A stretch of DNA of 61,181 bases from assembly GCA_029204225.1 (NCBI GenBank), contig CM055095.1, positions 75,927,715 through 75,988,895 on the forward strand, written 5' to 3'. Shown in pieces: positions 43,862 to 54,947 of this stretch. The stretch's first letter is position 1. Every line of letters begins with the position of its first letter. The notes under the pieces are model-generated. The model was not told the origin of the DNA, made no database searches, and saw only the letters and a list, made by a program, of their open reading frames with translations. Origin of the DNA: Diphasiastrum complanatum. Its lineage: Eukaryota; Streptophyta; Lycopodiopsida; Lycopodiales; Lycopodiaceae. The position numbers and the translations under genes are program-made.

Positions 43862-45303
43862 AATGACATCCATGGGTCTAGTGAGAAACTAACTTCCACA
43901 AATTATTCCATTTGGAAAGTAAGAATGGAATCACTACTATTGGTTCATGATCTCTTTGATATTGTCTTATGAGTTGAGGAAGAGCCTCAAGCTCCCCAAT
44001 AACAACTAAAATACAAGAAGATGGTTAGATTAGCCCTACATTGCTTGAAGTTAAATGTAAGCAATGACCTCTTGAAGGAGGTGGCTTCTTGTACCACATC
44101 AAAAGAGGCTTGGGATTCACTAAATAATATTTATGAATCCAATAACACTTCAAGAGTGCTTATGCTAAGAAACTTGATCTTGCAAAGCATGAGGGGAAGT
44201 GGAGAAAATGGACAAGAGTATGTCCTAAGGATAAAATCCTTGAACAAAGAATTGGGATCTATAGGAGAGAAGATCCAAGATAATGAACTAGTACAAGTAA
44301 TCTTGAATGGATTAGGAGATAAGTTCTCTAATCCAGTTCAATCTTTTGCTTTTCAAGACCAACTTCCATCAATTGAAAAATTGCATAATGTTCTTGTGGC
44401 CGAGGAGAGTAGGATTCTACACCTCAAAACAAGAATGGGGTCCTTATCACTACATAATGGTGATGAGAAAGCAAACTTCACATCTAAAGGCAAGAAGAAG
44501 TCTCATCCTTTCAAGAAGATCCAAGGCAAGGAGGCCAAGACAAAGGATGGAGCATCTACCTCCAAAGGGAAGCAAAAGAACAAAGCAAAGTTGAAGTGTT
44601 TCTTTTGTTGGAAGAAAGGACACTTTGCTATTCCATTATGCTTAGGATCATCTAAAAGGATAGATCTTGATAATGTTTTGTATGTTCCATCCATTACAAA
44701 AAACTTTCTTAATGTTGGTCAATTAATGGACAATGGACTAGATGTACATTTCAAGAATGGAGTGTGTTCCATCCTGAAAAATAATAAGTGCATAGCTAGT
44801 GGCATTAAGCAAGGAAGGCTTTTCAAGTTGGATGCTAATGTGGCTATTGAAAGTGTAAATATGGTTAGGGAGGAGTTGACTCAAGTGGAGCTTTGGCACA
44901 AAAGATTGGGCCATCCTAATCTTCGATCAATGAAATCCATGGCATCAAAGGAGCTAACTCTCGGCTTACCAAAAGCCTTCAAGAAGTGTGGCAAAGTGTG
45001 TGAGGCATGTGGCCTTGCAAAGTCACACAAGACTTTCTACAAGAGATCTTTAACAAGATCTACCTCACCTTTAGATCTTATCCATTCGGATGTACATACT
45101 TTTTCTCATGAAAGTAATGGAGGAGCTTTAATGTATGTGACTTTTATTGAAGATTGTACTAGATACACTTGGATTGAATTATTGCCTAAGAAAAGCCTTG
45201 TATATGAAGCTTTGTAAAGTTTAAGTCTCTAGTATAAAAGCAACTTAGTTATTGCATTAAAGTTCAAAGATGTGATAATGGAGGAGAGTATATCTCCAAC
45301 AAG
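43862..45303 (+). pseudogene. CopD gag and integrase, protease deleted
   Basis: The presumed start at 43862 is followed by early stops; the clean frame begins at 44021 (398 codons). Gag text includes LHCLKLNVSNDLLKEV, SNNTSRVLMLRNLIL and YVLRIKSLNKELGSI. The zinc knuckle begins CFFCWKKGHFA and then jumps in frame to IPLCLGSSKRIDLDNVLYVP, so the last knuckle Cys and the whole DSGAS protease are missing. Gag-pre-integrase follows (VELWHKRLGHPNLRS, CEACGLAKSHK), then integrase up to the first Asp (HSDVHTFS). A frame break near 45217 interrupts the core before the second Asp at about 45275. Confidence 0.93.
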
Positions 45304-45788
45304 ATGAGAGACTTTTGTGAGATCAATGGCATTAAGAGAGAACTCACTTGTCCTTACACCCCCCAACAAAATGGGGTGGCCGAGAGGAAAGATAGGAGTC
45401 TTTGTGAATGTGCAAAGTCTTTAAGACTTGATGCATCTCTACCCATCACTTTTTGGGGGGAGGCCATAACTTGTGCTAATTACTTATGTAATAGGCTTCC
45501 TAGTAGTGCTATTGGTGGGATCTCACCATTTCAAGCTTTGTTTGGCAATAAGCCCAATGAAAAATATTTTAAAGTGTTTGGATGTATATGTTATGTCCAC
45601 ATTCCTTTGGAAACAAGAAGGAAAGAAGATGCAACTTTCTTCAAAGGAATATTTGTGGGCTATAGTGAAAATAGCAAAGGATATAGGATATTTGATCCTA
45701 TTTAAAAGAAAGTAAAAGTTTAGCAAAGATGTCTTGTTTGATGAATCTCAAAGTTACAAGTTGTCTCCAAATTCATCTAATCTCTTAG
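45304..45788 (+). pseudogene. CopD integrase second half
   Basis: Continues the core with KRELTCPYTPQQNGVAERKD (catalytic Glu) and NYLCNRLPSSAIGGISPFQA, then the conserved YVHIPLETRRKEDATFFKG and VGYSENSKGYRIF. It supplies the stretch missing from CopN at the same place. The frame ends at 45705; a shift and stops follow before the RT frame opens. Confidence 0.9.
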
Positions 45789-47528
45789 GTGATGAATCTT
45801 GCAACACCCGAGGAGCCTCTTGAAAATGATTTTTTGGAAGAACAAAATCAAGTGCCAAAGGAGCTGAGAAGATCCACGAGGAGCAAGGCTGAGCCTTCAA
45901 GGCTCACATACTTTGAGAAAGGAAAGCAAAGGGAAGACACATCTCCTTCTACCTCTTACTCTTTTCTAACCACAATGCTTGAAGAGCCATCATGTTATGT
46001 AGAGGCAAGTAGATCACAAGTTTGGAGAGATGCAATGCAAGTAGAGTTTGATGCTTTGATAGATAATCAAACTTGGAATCTTGTACACCTTCCATATGGG
46101 AAGAAGCCACTTGCATGTAAGTGGATCTATAGATTAAAGTACAATCAAGATGAATCTATAAGTAAGTACAAAGGTATATTGGTTGCTAAGGGGTTTCTTC
46201 AAACTAAAGGCATAGATTATGAAGAAACATTTGCTCCTGTAGCAAAACTTGTTACCATTAGATTGATCATTTGTATTGCTACTTTATTCAAGTGGAATTT
46301 CTATCAAATGGATGTGACAAATGATTTTTTGAATGGCTACTTGGAGGAGGAAATATACATGTTGCAACCCGAGGGCTTCATCAAGGATGGTGAGGAGGAC
46401 AAGGTTTGCCACTTAAGGAAGAGCCTATATGGCTTGAAGCAAGCACCTAGAGCTTGGTACTCTAGGTTGCATGATTTTCTCTACTCTCTTGGCTATGTGA
46501 TTAGCTCTTATGACCCTTCTTTGTACATCAAATGTAATGATGGAAAGATCCTCATTTTAGTACTTTATGTTGATGATATCATATTGACAGGAAATGATGG
46601 TGAAGGCATAAGAAATCTTAAAGTTTCCTTGTCTAGTGAATTCAAGATGGTAGATCTAGGACTTCTTAAGTTCATACTTGGAATAGAAGTTACAAGAGGT
46701 AGTGATTTTACTTTTATAAGTCAATCAAAGTATGCTACTTCCATTCTTGAGAGGTATGGCATGAAAGATTGTAAAGGGATTGACACCCCTATGGAGCAAA
46801 CTTATAAAGCTACTAATGATTGTGATGAAGCATCCTTTGAGGACATCACACTCTTTAGGAAGCCAATAGGCTCCTTAATCTATTTGACAATCACTAGACC
46901 AGATTTGAGTTATAGTGTAAGCAAGTTAAGTCAATATATGCAAGGTCCCTTGATGCATCACTGGAAAAGTGCCAAGAGAGTTCTTAGACATGTCTCTTCT
47001 ACTAGATTTTTTGGCATTCTCTATCAAGGATCTAACTTGTACTTGAGAGCATTTTCGGATTCAAATTTTGCAGGAGATAAGATGGATAGAAGATCCATAA
47101 GTGCATTTGTCACTTTTCTTTGTGGAGGAGTGATATCTTGGCTTTCCAGAAAGCAAGATACAATTTCTCTTTCTTCTTGTGAAGCCGAGTACAAGGCATT
47201 GACTTCCAAAGAACTCCTATGGCTAAGAAGACTTTTGGTGGAGCTTCAAGTGCTAAAGGCCGAGGAGGTCCCTTGCATCTATTGTGACAATCAAGCTTCT
47301 CAACAAATTGCTACCAATCCGATTTTCCATGCTAGAACAAAGCATATTGAGATAGCTCGTCACTTTGTGAGGGAGAAGGTGCAATCCAAGGAGGTTCAAC
47401 TTCATCATGTGTCTTCATCTGAGTGCATAGCTGATATCTTAACCAAAACTTTGGCTAAAGATTCATTTTTCAAGTTAAGAAATGCTCTTGGAGTTGTAGA
47501 TATGTGCACATTAGACTTGCCAAGTTAG
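45789..47528 (+). CDS. CopD reverse transcriptase and RNase H
   Basis: A 579-codon open frame. RT: CKWIYRLKYNQDESISKYKG, MDVTNDFLNGYLEEEIYMLQ, SLYGLKQAPRAWYSRL, and the intact active site LYVDDIILTGND near 46563-46600. RNase H: AFSDSNFAGDKMDRRS (the second Asp of the usual DSDFAG is Asn), SSCEAEYKALT with a shortened following loop, NPIFHARTKHIEIARHFVRE, ADILTKTLAK. The frame ends at TAG 47526-47528 just before the polypurine tract. It is the longest undamaged coding stretch of CopD, yet the element as a whole lacks protease and has a broken integrase. Confidence 0.93.
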   Translation: MMNLATPEEPLENDFLEEQNQVPKELRRSTRSKAEPSRLTYFEKGKQREDTSPSTSYSFLTTMLEEPSCYVEASRSQVWRDAMQVEFDALIDNQTWNLVHLPYGKKPLACKWIYRLKYNQDESISKYKGILVAKGFLQTKGIDYEETFAPVAKLVTIRLIICIATLFKWNFYQMDVTNDFLNGYLEEEIYMLQPEGFIKDGEEDKVCHLRKSLYGLKQAPRAWYSRLHDFLYSLGYVISSYDPSLYIKCNDGKILILVLYVDDIILTGNDGEGIRNLKVSLSSEFKMVDLGLLKFILGIEVTRGSDFTFISQSKYATSILERYGMKDCKGIDTPMEQTYKATNDCDEASFEDITLFRKPIGSLIYLTITRPDLSYSVSKLSQYMQGPLMHHWKSAKRVLRHVSSTRFFGILYQGSNLYLRAFSDSNFAGDKMDRRSISAFVTFLCGGVISWLSRKQDTISLSSCEAEYKALTSKELLWLRRLLVELQVLKAEEVPCIYCDNQASQQIATNPIFHARTKHIEIARHFVREKVQSKEVQLHHVSSSECIADILTKTLAKDSFFKLRNALGVVDMCTLDLPS

Positions 47529-47541
47529 AAGTGAGGAGGAG
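47529..47541 (+). promoter_or_regulatory. CopD polypurine tract
   Basis: AAGTGAGGAGGAG directly before the 3' LTR. Confidence 0.88.
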
Positions 47542-48374
47542 AGTTAAAATATCACTTCCAACTTGTTGTATCTTGTAGATCTCAAGTTATTTGAGCTTGA
47601 TAGGATCTCACACGTGTGGAGTTTGTTCCCACGTGTGAAAGAATGTACATAAGTCATTTTTATTAAGCTAGATTGGTTTTGGCTTGATCTACACTAGTGT
47701 GAAATTGACCTTTGAGTAGAATCTTGAAAATGGTCAAATTGGTCAAACTTTTTGTAAATAGATTGGCCTTCCATGTGAATGAGTTATTACTCACACATGT
47801 CAAGATACCATTCACACGTGTGGATAAGCTTCTAGAAGATAATACAGGATTCCATTAGATCCTATTTTATAGGGAATATTCCTATAAATGTGGAAGACTA
47901 GCTTTTTGATTTCTAGTCAACTTTGGAAAATGAGCACATATGACTCCCATTGGTGGATCTGAATGACTAGGCACTCTTCACACGTGTGAAGTCCTACTGG
48001 ACAATACACAACTCGTGGATGTACTTGATCTATAAAGAGATCAACCAAATCAATAACAAGTGGATGTGACATTGGCAAATTCTAATTTTGTTGAGATTTC
48101 CACATTTGTCTTGTGTTTTGATGAATGAAATTCATTTGAATGTTAATGCAATTTACTCTCTATAAACAAGCCATACAGGTACTGTCCTCCACACGTGTGA
48201 GGCCGCTCATCCATGTTGATCATTTGATCCATTGCTCTTGCTTAAATCATAGTGTAAAGCATCTAGATCAAGATCTAACATCTAGAACTTGATAGATCTT
48301 TGGATTAAGCAATCAATAACTTTTAATGATTGATAGTACAATCAATATTTGTCCTTTTTCTCTGAAAATTGACA
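47542..48374 (+). mobile_element. CopD 3' LTR
   Basis: 833 bp. The first base pair of the TG start is altered (AGTTAAAATATCAC). It ends AAAATTGACA and is followed by GATCT, the target-site duplication. Confidence 0.95.
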
Positions 48375-48480
48375 GATCTTAGAAACCGTGACAAAATAAG
48401 AGCAAAATTCACCAAAACTGATGGATCTGCTACCAAATATCTATCAAAACTTCTAGAGAGTTACTAATAGTCAGATCTAA
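48375..48480 (+). pseudogene. Gyp3, right half after CopD
   Basis: It continues the Gyp1-like sequence from 24690 (AGAGCAAAATTCACCAAAAC, TGATGGATCTGCTAC, AGAGAGTTACTAATAGTC) and fades just before the point where EPO starts in Gyp1. The EPO itself is absent here. Confidence 0.8.
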
Positions 48481-48766
48481 CATGGATGTAGCGGATTACC
48501 ATTTTGCAGAAGTTAAAAATCAGAGAATCTCAAGATCTCATCAAAAAAACACTCAAAAGGAGCACTTTTCATGATTTTTGGAGATTCCCTGGGAGATAGC
48601 TCTTGAAACTTGGATAGTCACTAGATTTGACCCAAATGCATCTATGAAAATCTCTACGAGAGTTATCGATGAAAAAATATCATTATTTAATGTATGTGAG
48701 GGTTCCAAGGAGCAGAATCTTCAGAACCCTCGCAGAGCATCAAGATCATCAAACCAACCTTCGCCA
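48481..48766. other. Anonymous stretch, probably gypsy leader debris
   Basis: It contains AAAATCTCTACGAGAGTTA, identical to part of the Gyp2 leader at 40275-40293 and in the same orientation, plus GAGGGTT and CCCTCGCAGAG forms of the leader motif. The remainder is not matched in the window. Confidence 0.45.
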
Positions 48767-50168
48767 TTCTTGTGACTCCATAGCTTCTTCAAAGAAACTT
48801 GGCTCATCAAACTCTAGAAGTTAGAGAAGTGTAAGAGGTAAGTGAATGTAGATCTTCCCTTTGTTCACCTTTGTCAACATAGGTGAGCCTTGAGGGCTCG
48901 ACCTTCCTTCTTGTAGATCTCCTTGGAGTCCTCGGATCTTAAAATGGATCTTCAAGATCTTGATCACATTTAGGCTCCTCCTCAAACCTTACAAGATCCT
49001 TGACATAAGATGGATTAGAAGCTTTCTCATTCAACTTGTAGTAGTTACCTTCATCAAAAGTAACATCTCTACTCACTAAAATCTTCTTAGTGATTGGATT
49101 ATAGACTCCATATCCTTTGCTATTTTCATCATAACCAACAAAGATCCCTTTAATAGAAGTAGGATCATCCTTTTTTCTTGTATCTAATGCTTGAAAAACA
49201 TAGCAAGTAGATCCGAAAATTCTTAGATCTTTAAGATTCGGCTTCTTACAAAATAGAGCCTCATAAGATGTTATGCCTCCAAAGGGCTTACATGGCAATT
49301 TATAACACAAATAAGTTGCCGCCAAATAATAGCCTCTCCCCAAAAGGACTTAGGTAGAGATGCATCTAACCTTAAAACCTTAGCACACTCACATAGTGTT
49401 CTATTCATCCTCTCGGCTATACCATTTTGTTGAGGACTATAAGTACATGTAAGTTCTCTCTTAATGCCATTGGATTTACAAAACTCTATCATCTTGGTGG
49501 AGTTATACTCTCCACCATTATCACTTCTCAATACTTTAATTCTAGCATCAAGTTGATTTTCAACTAGAGTTTTGAACTTAACAAAAGCTTCAAACACTTT
49601 ACTTTTGGAATCCAAAAGTTCAATCCAAGTGTATCTAGAGTAATCATCAATAAAAGATACATACATAGATGCATCTCCATTAGATTCTTGAGAAAAAGAG
49701 TGCACATCATTATGAATAAGATCTAATGCTTTTGTAGATCTAGTGGAAGAGATATCAAAAGGTAGCTTGTGTGCCTTTGAGAGGCTACAAGCTTCACAGC
49801 TTTTTCCACACTTTGAGAGTGTCTTTGGAAGGCCGAGAGCAAGATCTTTGGTGCATAGCATCTCCATAGATTTGAAGATGGGGTGGCCCAACCTCTTATG
49901 CCAAAGCTCCACTTGATTGAGCTCATCCTTCACCATGTTCACACTTCCAAGAAAAACATTAGCATCAAGCTTAAAAAGCCTTCCTTGCTTGAATCCCTTT
50001 ACAATGCAAGTATTATTCATCATTATGGAGCAAACACCTTGCTTAAAATGGACATCTGAGCCATCATCCATCAATTGTCCTACACTTAACAAATCCTTAG
50101 TGAGTGTAGGAACATAGAGTACATTATCAAGATCTACTCTTTTAGAGGATCCTAGACTTAAGGGAATA
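48767..50168 (-). pseudogene. CopB: copia integrase fragment, CopA family
   Basis: A minus-strand copia fragment closely similar to CopA. From the right: a 273-codon frame 50092-49271 with gag-pre-integrase (VELWHKRLGHPIFKS, CEACSLSKAHK) and the complete integrase triad (HNDVHSFSQ, RSDNGGEY, GIAERMNRTL); then 49343-48939 with the integrase C-terminus (ITSYEALFCKKPNLKDLRIF, GIFVGYDENSKGYGVY); then a short linker to RT ending near 48767. RT, RNase H, protease, gag and LTRs are absent. Its text across GTTATGCCTCC shows the uninterrupted site into which CopN inserted in CopA. Confidence 0.92.
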
Positions 50169-51661
50169 GTGGGCAGAAATCATGAAGCTACAGCAAGAGC
50201 TCATGATTGCTCAATAGCATGAACAAGATGGGCACCGAGAGATCACCAAGCTGCAGCAGAAGGAGGATGGCCTCAACGGGTATATCCAGAGCCTCTCCAA
50301 AGTGCTGACAGATGCCTCCACCAAGGTGCAGAAGCTTCAATTTGAAGCTTCCCAACGGCTTGCCCCCCTCCAGGCGCAACTCCAGATATATGAAACAGAA
50401 AATACGTGCTTGGGGGCGAAGGTACAAGCCCTGCAAAGTGAAAAACTTGTCTGGTTAGCTCAACCCGCACCTGACTCAAGGCCACTCTCTCAAGCAGAGA
50501 TGAATCTTTTCAGGCATCAGGTGCATGTCTATAGCCAAACTCTGAACAGCTACCAGGCGAAGTTCGACAAATACTGGGCCAACGCAACTCAGGAGCTCGC
50601 CCAGGCCAAACAAGCCTTCAAGGCTTGTCGACAATTCATGAAGAAGAGGACTCAACCAACCCCGATGGTGATTCCAACGCCACCTCTCTTTGATGTTGCA
50701 CAGGCAAGTACAAGCCAGGACCAAGGCCAGTAGGCAGCAGGGGCAATAAGTCAAGATCAGGGGTCATGCGGACAAGAACAAGGACCTTATGATACTGGAG
50801 TTGAGACGGAGGACCAAGGCCAAGACATGGGTCCCAGCCTTAGTCACAGGGAAGGACAAGCCTCCTCATCAAGAGGCGCGCGTCCTGCCAGTTGGGCTTT
50901 CGGACGTCCCAAGTCCGTGGAGGAGAAAATCAACGAATTCCTATCCAAATATCCCCATGAGTCTTCAAGAGGTGGCTGACAGATATCATTTTCAACACAA
51001 ACCATAAAAGACAACGAGTTGCAAGCACTACCCGCCCTCCCACCACAACCTGAGTGGTGCCAACAGCTATTTGAACGAGACCTACGGCCATCAGGGCCTA
51101 TGTGACCAGTCCACAACAACTAAGGGTGAACGCGCATTTTTTGCCATGCACACGATGATCCAAATGGGTAGAATGCGGCACTCTTGTGGACAAGATCACC
51201 ATCCAGAACTGTAACTGGCCAAAAATCCCTTCAAAGCACGGTTGGGATACGGATGTAATGCCCGAAGGGCTCTCACCCAATTCTCTAATAAGTATCTCAA
51301 CTGCCCTGACCCAACAGTCTGCACGACAGCCACTTACGCCCAAGACTTAGAGTATCTAATGGAAATCGAAACGAAGTGGAATAATTTTCTCCCACCAATA
51401 TTCTTTGATCTAAATAAGGCATTAGCCTCAGAAAAAGTTGAAAATCAGCTTCCAGTAGCTCGAGTTTACTATCGAGCAACATTCCTTGGCGATCCATGAA
51501 TGCGCAGATTCCAAGCGTGGATCGACCAAAGCTGGCTAACAGGAGTCCACAAGTCCCTTCACATGTCTAAGAACTTAAAGAAGATAGACCGAATAAGCTT
51601 TATGGAAGATGTCACTGGCTACCTGATCCACCAGAGGCGGGCCAAGAAGACTTTGTACTAA
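50169..51661 (+). pseudogene. EPO-4: env-position ORF of Gyp4
   Basis: It begins abruptly inside the coiled coil (EIMKLQQELMIAQ, HREITKLQQKEDGLNGYIQS, ASTKVQKLQFEASQRLAPLQ, ETENTCLGAKVQALQSEKL) at the joint with CopB. A clean frame runs 50302-50733. After a TAG at 50731 the Q/S-rich linker and the C-terminal domain follow in shifted frames (RKSTNSYPNIPMSLQEVADR, YLNCPDPTVCTTATYAQDLE, KALASEKVENQLPVARVYYR, then FMEDVTGYLIHQRRAKK). It ends about 50 bases before the LTR. It keeps Gln codons at five sites where EPO-1 has TAG, and has its own TAG at 50215 and 50731 and a TGA at 51497 where EPO-1 reads Gln, Gln and Trp. The N-terminal domain is missing. Confidence 0.78.
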
Positions 51662-51708
51662 ACCGGTAGAGTGCCGCGGGACTGGCACTACTTCAGGTCG
51701 TGGGTTCT

Positions 51709-52518
51709 GTTGGGGGTATTCCCAACATATTGTTAAGTAAATAATATCGACTAATAAAATATGTTGTGAGGGCATGACATCCTACGCGTATAAGCCCATA
51801 GCCCAATGAGCATGCAAGTTGAGTTGTAAATAGAATAATAGACTTGGGCCCTTTTGTAATTAAAATAAGACTTGAGGCCCAAAGTCAAGTTAGAAACTTA
51901 GTGTTAACTCTTTTAAGTTGGGTCCAAATGGAGACTCACATGAATCATGTGAAATCCAATGTACTTTTTTAAGACCTTTGGATCAAGTTGGGTCCAAGAT
52001 GAATGGATAAGATTAGTGTACATATTAGCCAATAGTATTTTGGGGCAAGGGCCTTTCCCATTTATAAAAAGGCACCTCATGTACTCTATTTTGCATGCTT
52101 AATGAGAAGGAGGAGACTCTACCAAATTGGAGAGCCAAAGCATCCTCATTTGCTAAGCACTCATGCTAATGCTATTGTTGTGATTTCCATTTGCTTGTTG
52201 TTGTTTTAGTAGTTATGTTTTTTCCATTATCATGCATCTTGAGCATTTGAGCTAGCTTCCCTCTCCACTCTATCTCTCTCTTTCTCTCTTTGCCTCTCTA
52301 TCTCTTCTCTCCTTCTCTTTCCATTCACCCTTAATCATGATGAATGCTAGTTTAGTGGAGTAGAGTTAGTGGGGGTAGCATTAAAGGTGAGTAGAGTTAA
52401 GGAGGAAAGTAGGGGAATAGCCAAAAGTAGCATCTTTGCATAGTTAGGTACCTATCCAACGATCTAAACCTTTTTGACAGGCATAAGGGCTTCTCACCAC
52501 AAAGATCTACATCCCTAC
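51709..52518 (+). mobile_element. Gyp4 3' LTR, full length
   Basis: About 810 bp from TGTTGGGGGTATTCCCAAC to ATCCCTACA. It serves as the reference for the other gypsy LTR pieces here. It has an internal TTTATAAAAAGG (52064-52075), a likely TATA region, and a CT-rich block near 52260-52320. No clear polypurine tract precedes it and no target duplication could be identified because the left end of Gyp4 is missing. Confidence 0.9.
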
Positions 52519-53699
52519 ACAATTGCTAGAATCCTCTCCTCTCATGTATTTAGTAACTATGGCTCAAGAGAGAAGCTGATTGGGGTTTGACTCGACTTCT
52601 AGTTTGTCAGCTAGTTTGGCTCCATAGTAGTCCTTTTGGCACATGCAACAAGATCTAGAGGATCTTCACTTGGTGATCCTTGCATTGGTATTTGAATCTA
52701 GATATAATATTAAGTCTTGCTGAATTCCATTTGAAAGCAATTGCCTTCAAGGCTCACACATGATGAGAAGGTAAACAAGTGGAAGTGACTCATTTTTCTT
52801 TTCTCACATGCTATGCAAGATGGATGTTTTCATGATGTTGGTAGATTTTCTTGTGTAGATGATGCTATGCAAGTAGATGGATGTTTTCATGATTTTCTGA
52901 AAACTAGGATCTAGAAAAGAGGTCTTAGTCAATGGCTTTGATGGTCAAGTCGAAGATCAAGGGGTTGATCTCAAAGAGTAGACAAAAAGGCAAAAGGGAA
53001 GTTGGCAATTTGGAGCTAGTCAAGAGCATCAAGGGAGAGTCAATTGGCAAAGATGTTATGGATCTTTTTTTGTAGGTTATTGAAGACTCAAGTAAGATCA
53101 AAGGAGAATAAAGGAAGTGTTGTTCAAATCTACTTTACTTGTTTTATCTCATGTTTGAGCAATTTCATGTGGATGTGTGCAAATTGTCAAGATATGGTAA
53201 ACTAGCTACATTGGTGAGCATAATTTTGATGTTGGAGTTGTACTAGAATTCTTGGTTGGTTTTGCTGATGGAAATGAAGCTATTGGAGGTTCATTATGTC
53301 ACTCATTCATGGCCAAGTCATCCAAGTGTTGATGATATCTTGTGGCAAGATGGAGATGGAGGCTCATTCATGGAGTTTCATGGTGGATACATGGCAAGAA
53401 AGGACAAAGAGGGATGATACATGCAAGCAATGATTGATCACTCACATATATTGTTTGGTTGCTATAATTTTCCAGAGAGTTCGAATTTGAAAGCATGGAG
53501 GAATCATCTCATTTACATTCTATTTGGTTCTTCATGTTCTATTCACATCTTGACATGTAAAATTGATGTAACAAATAGTGAAGCATCCAAAGTGGACACT
53601 ATTCTCTATATCAATTATGAAAGTTACTTTAAAACCTTATAAAGGAGGTCTATACTTAGGATGGAGATCATTCTAAAGTTGGATCAAAGTTCTATGGTC
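52519..53699. other. Anonymous non-coding stretch
   Basis: The longest frame is 53421-53642, with no recognisable domain. Phrases such as CTCATTCATGG and GGCAAGATGGA recur irregularly at 53300-53390. Nothing further can be supported. Confidence 0.5.
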
Positions 53700-53908
53700 A
53701 AAACTATGCTAGGAGCAAGCATATTGAGATGGCGTATCACTTTGTGAGGGAGCAAGTCTTGGCAAAGGAGGTGGAGCTTCAACATGTTTCTTCAAAGGAA
53801 TGTGTAGATGATATCTTTACCAAAGCATTGGAAAAGACTTGTTTATGAAGCATAGGACTTCACTTGGAGTGTTCTCAAAGTCTACCCTAAAACTAGTTGA
53901 AGAGGGAG
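53700..53908 (+). pseudogene. Copia-E2 RNase H C-terminus
   Basis: The plus strand reads RSKHIEMAYHFVREQVLAKE followed by VELQHVSSKECVDDIFTKAL, close to Copia-E1 and CopN. After a one-base deletion it ends in KLVEEGV and the tract GAAGAGGGAG (53899-53908). Upstream sequence is not copia. Confidence 0.9.
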
Positions 53909-54065
53909 TGTGAGAAATTTCAACTAGTTTTGCTATTTTGGTCATATTTGTATATAGGGCAATTGAGGCCAATTTTCATATTAGACTTAGAGTTTGACTT
54001 TTAAAAGTTATATTAGTCTAATAGCATTTGAATGAGCACTTTTAGAAAGTGTGGAAAAGTGTAGT
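53909..54065 (+). mobile_element. Copia-E2 3' LTR, first part
   Basis: It starts TGTGAGAAATTTCAACTAG and follows the reverse complement of the E1 LTR for about 155 bases (AATTGAGGCCAATTTTCATA, TAGACTTAGAGTTTGACTTT), then diverges. Confidence 0.85.
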
Positions 54066-54296
54066 ACATGATCTTGAGATCTATCAACATGGTAAAAGTT
54101 GCTAAATATAGTCATACATTCTCTCTACAATGCTAATGTACATTTTGTTCTTACTTGTAAAGATGCCATAAGACTCGTGTGAGAAATTTACATTGTTGGA
54201 CATAGGACTAAGCATCTTGCCATGTGGCATGTGCCACATCACCACTTACAAGTGGAATTTCATTAGACTTTACAAGCTAGAATTGTGAAATTTCAA
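54066..54296. other. Anonymous stretch
   Basis: No support for any feature between the truncated LTR and the foldback. Confidence 0.4.
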
Positions 54297-54477
54297 TACA
54301 CAACTTTTATTGACGAATCACAATGACTCACAAATCATGTGTCTTATAAGCAATATAGATTAAAAAACAAATAGGGGCCCTCAAAGATTTCACCAAGAAG
54401 TGCTTTTTTAGATCTATATTGCTTATAAGACACATGATTTGTGAGTCGTCATGATCCATCAGTAAAAGTTATGTGTA
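54297..54477. repeat. Long inverted repeat (foldback), arms about 64 bp, loop 51 bp
   Basis: The arm 54297-54360 pairs with 54412-54477. The inner 36 bases, ending in CTTATAAGCAATATAGAT, pair perfectly. The outer part pairs with several mismatches and a two-base bulge. The single-strand form would be a hairpin of about 180 nt. It could be a small foldback or MITE-like element or a young hairpin locus. No convincing target-site duplication was seen. Confidence 0.93.
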
Positions 54478-54947
54478 GTGTAAAATATTCTCAGTCGAGA
54501 AATAGACTCAGTTCATTAGTGATTAGAGAGCTCAATTGGATAACAAATCTTAATGATTCCAAGAATGATAGCTAAGTTTATATGGAATTCAGTAAAGCTC
54601 AGTATATCTAAATTCAGTTCTAGATAGTAATCTTAATTTTTTTTGTAGTTGAAGACACTTACTAATAATTTTGATATGTCTTCTATCTTTAATTACCCAT
54701 TTGATCGCAAAGTTTGGATAACTCGCTTTTCTGCTAAGAATCTGAGTTGTAGAATATTTTTAAAATCCAATATTTTTCCTAGGAAAAAAAGATTTTAGGA
54801 TAGTTCTTATATTTTAGAGTTGTGTTACATATCAGGTTGAAGGATCTTTTCTTGATAAGCATATTTCTAGTTTAAAAGTTTATACTTGAAGTTCATCATT
54901 TAGAGCCGAGCTAGCCAATCTAGTTTTATGGCTTTCATTTTTTGGTT
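54478..54947. other. AT-rich non-coding stretch
   Basis: Nothing recognised on either strand. Confidence 0.5.
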
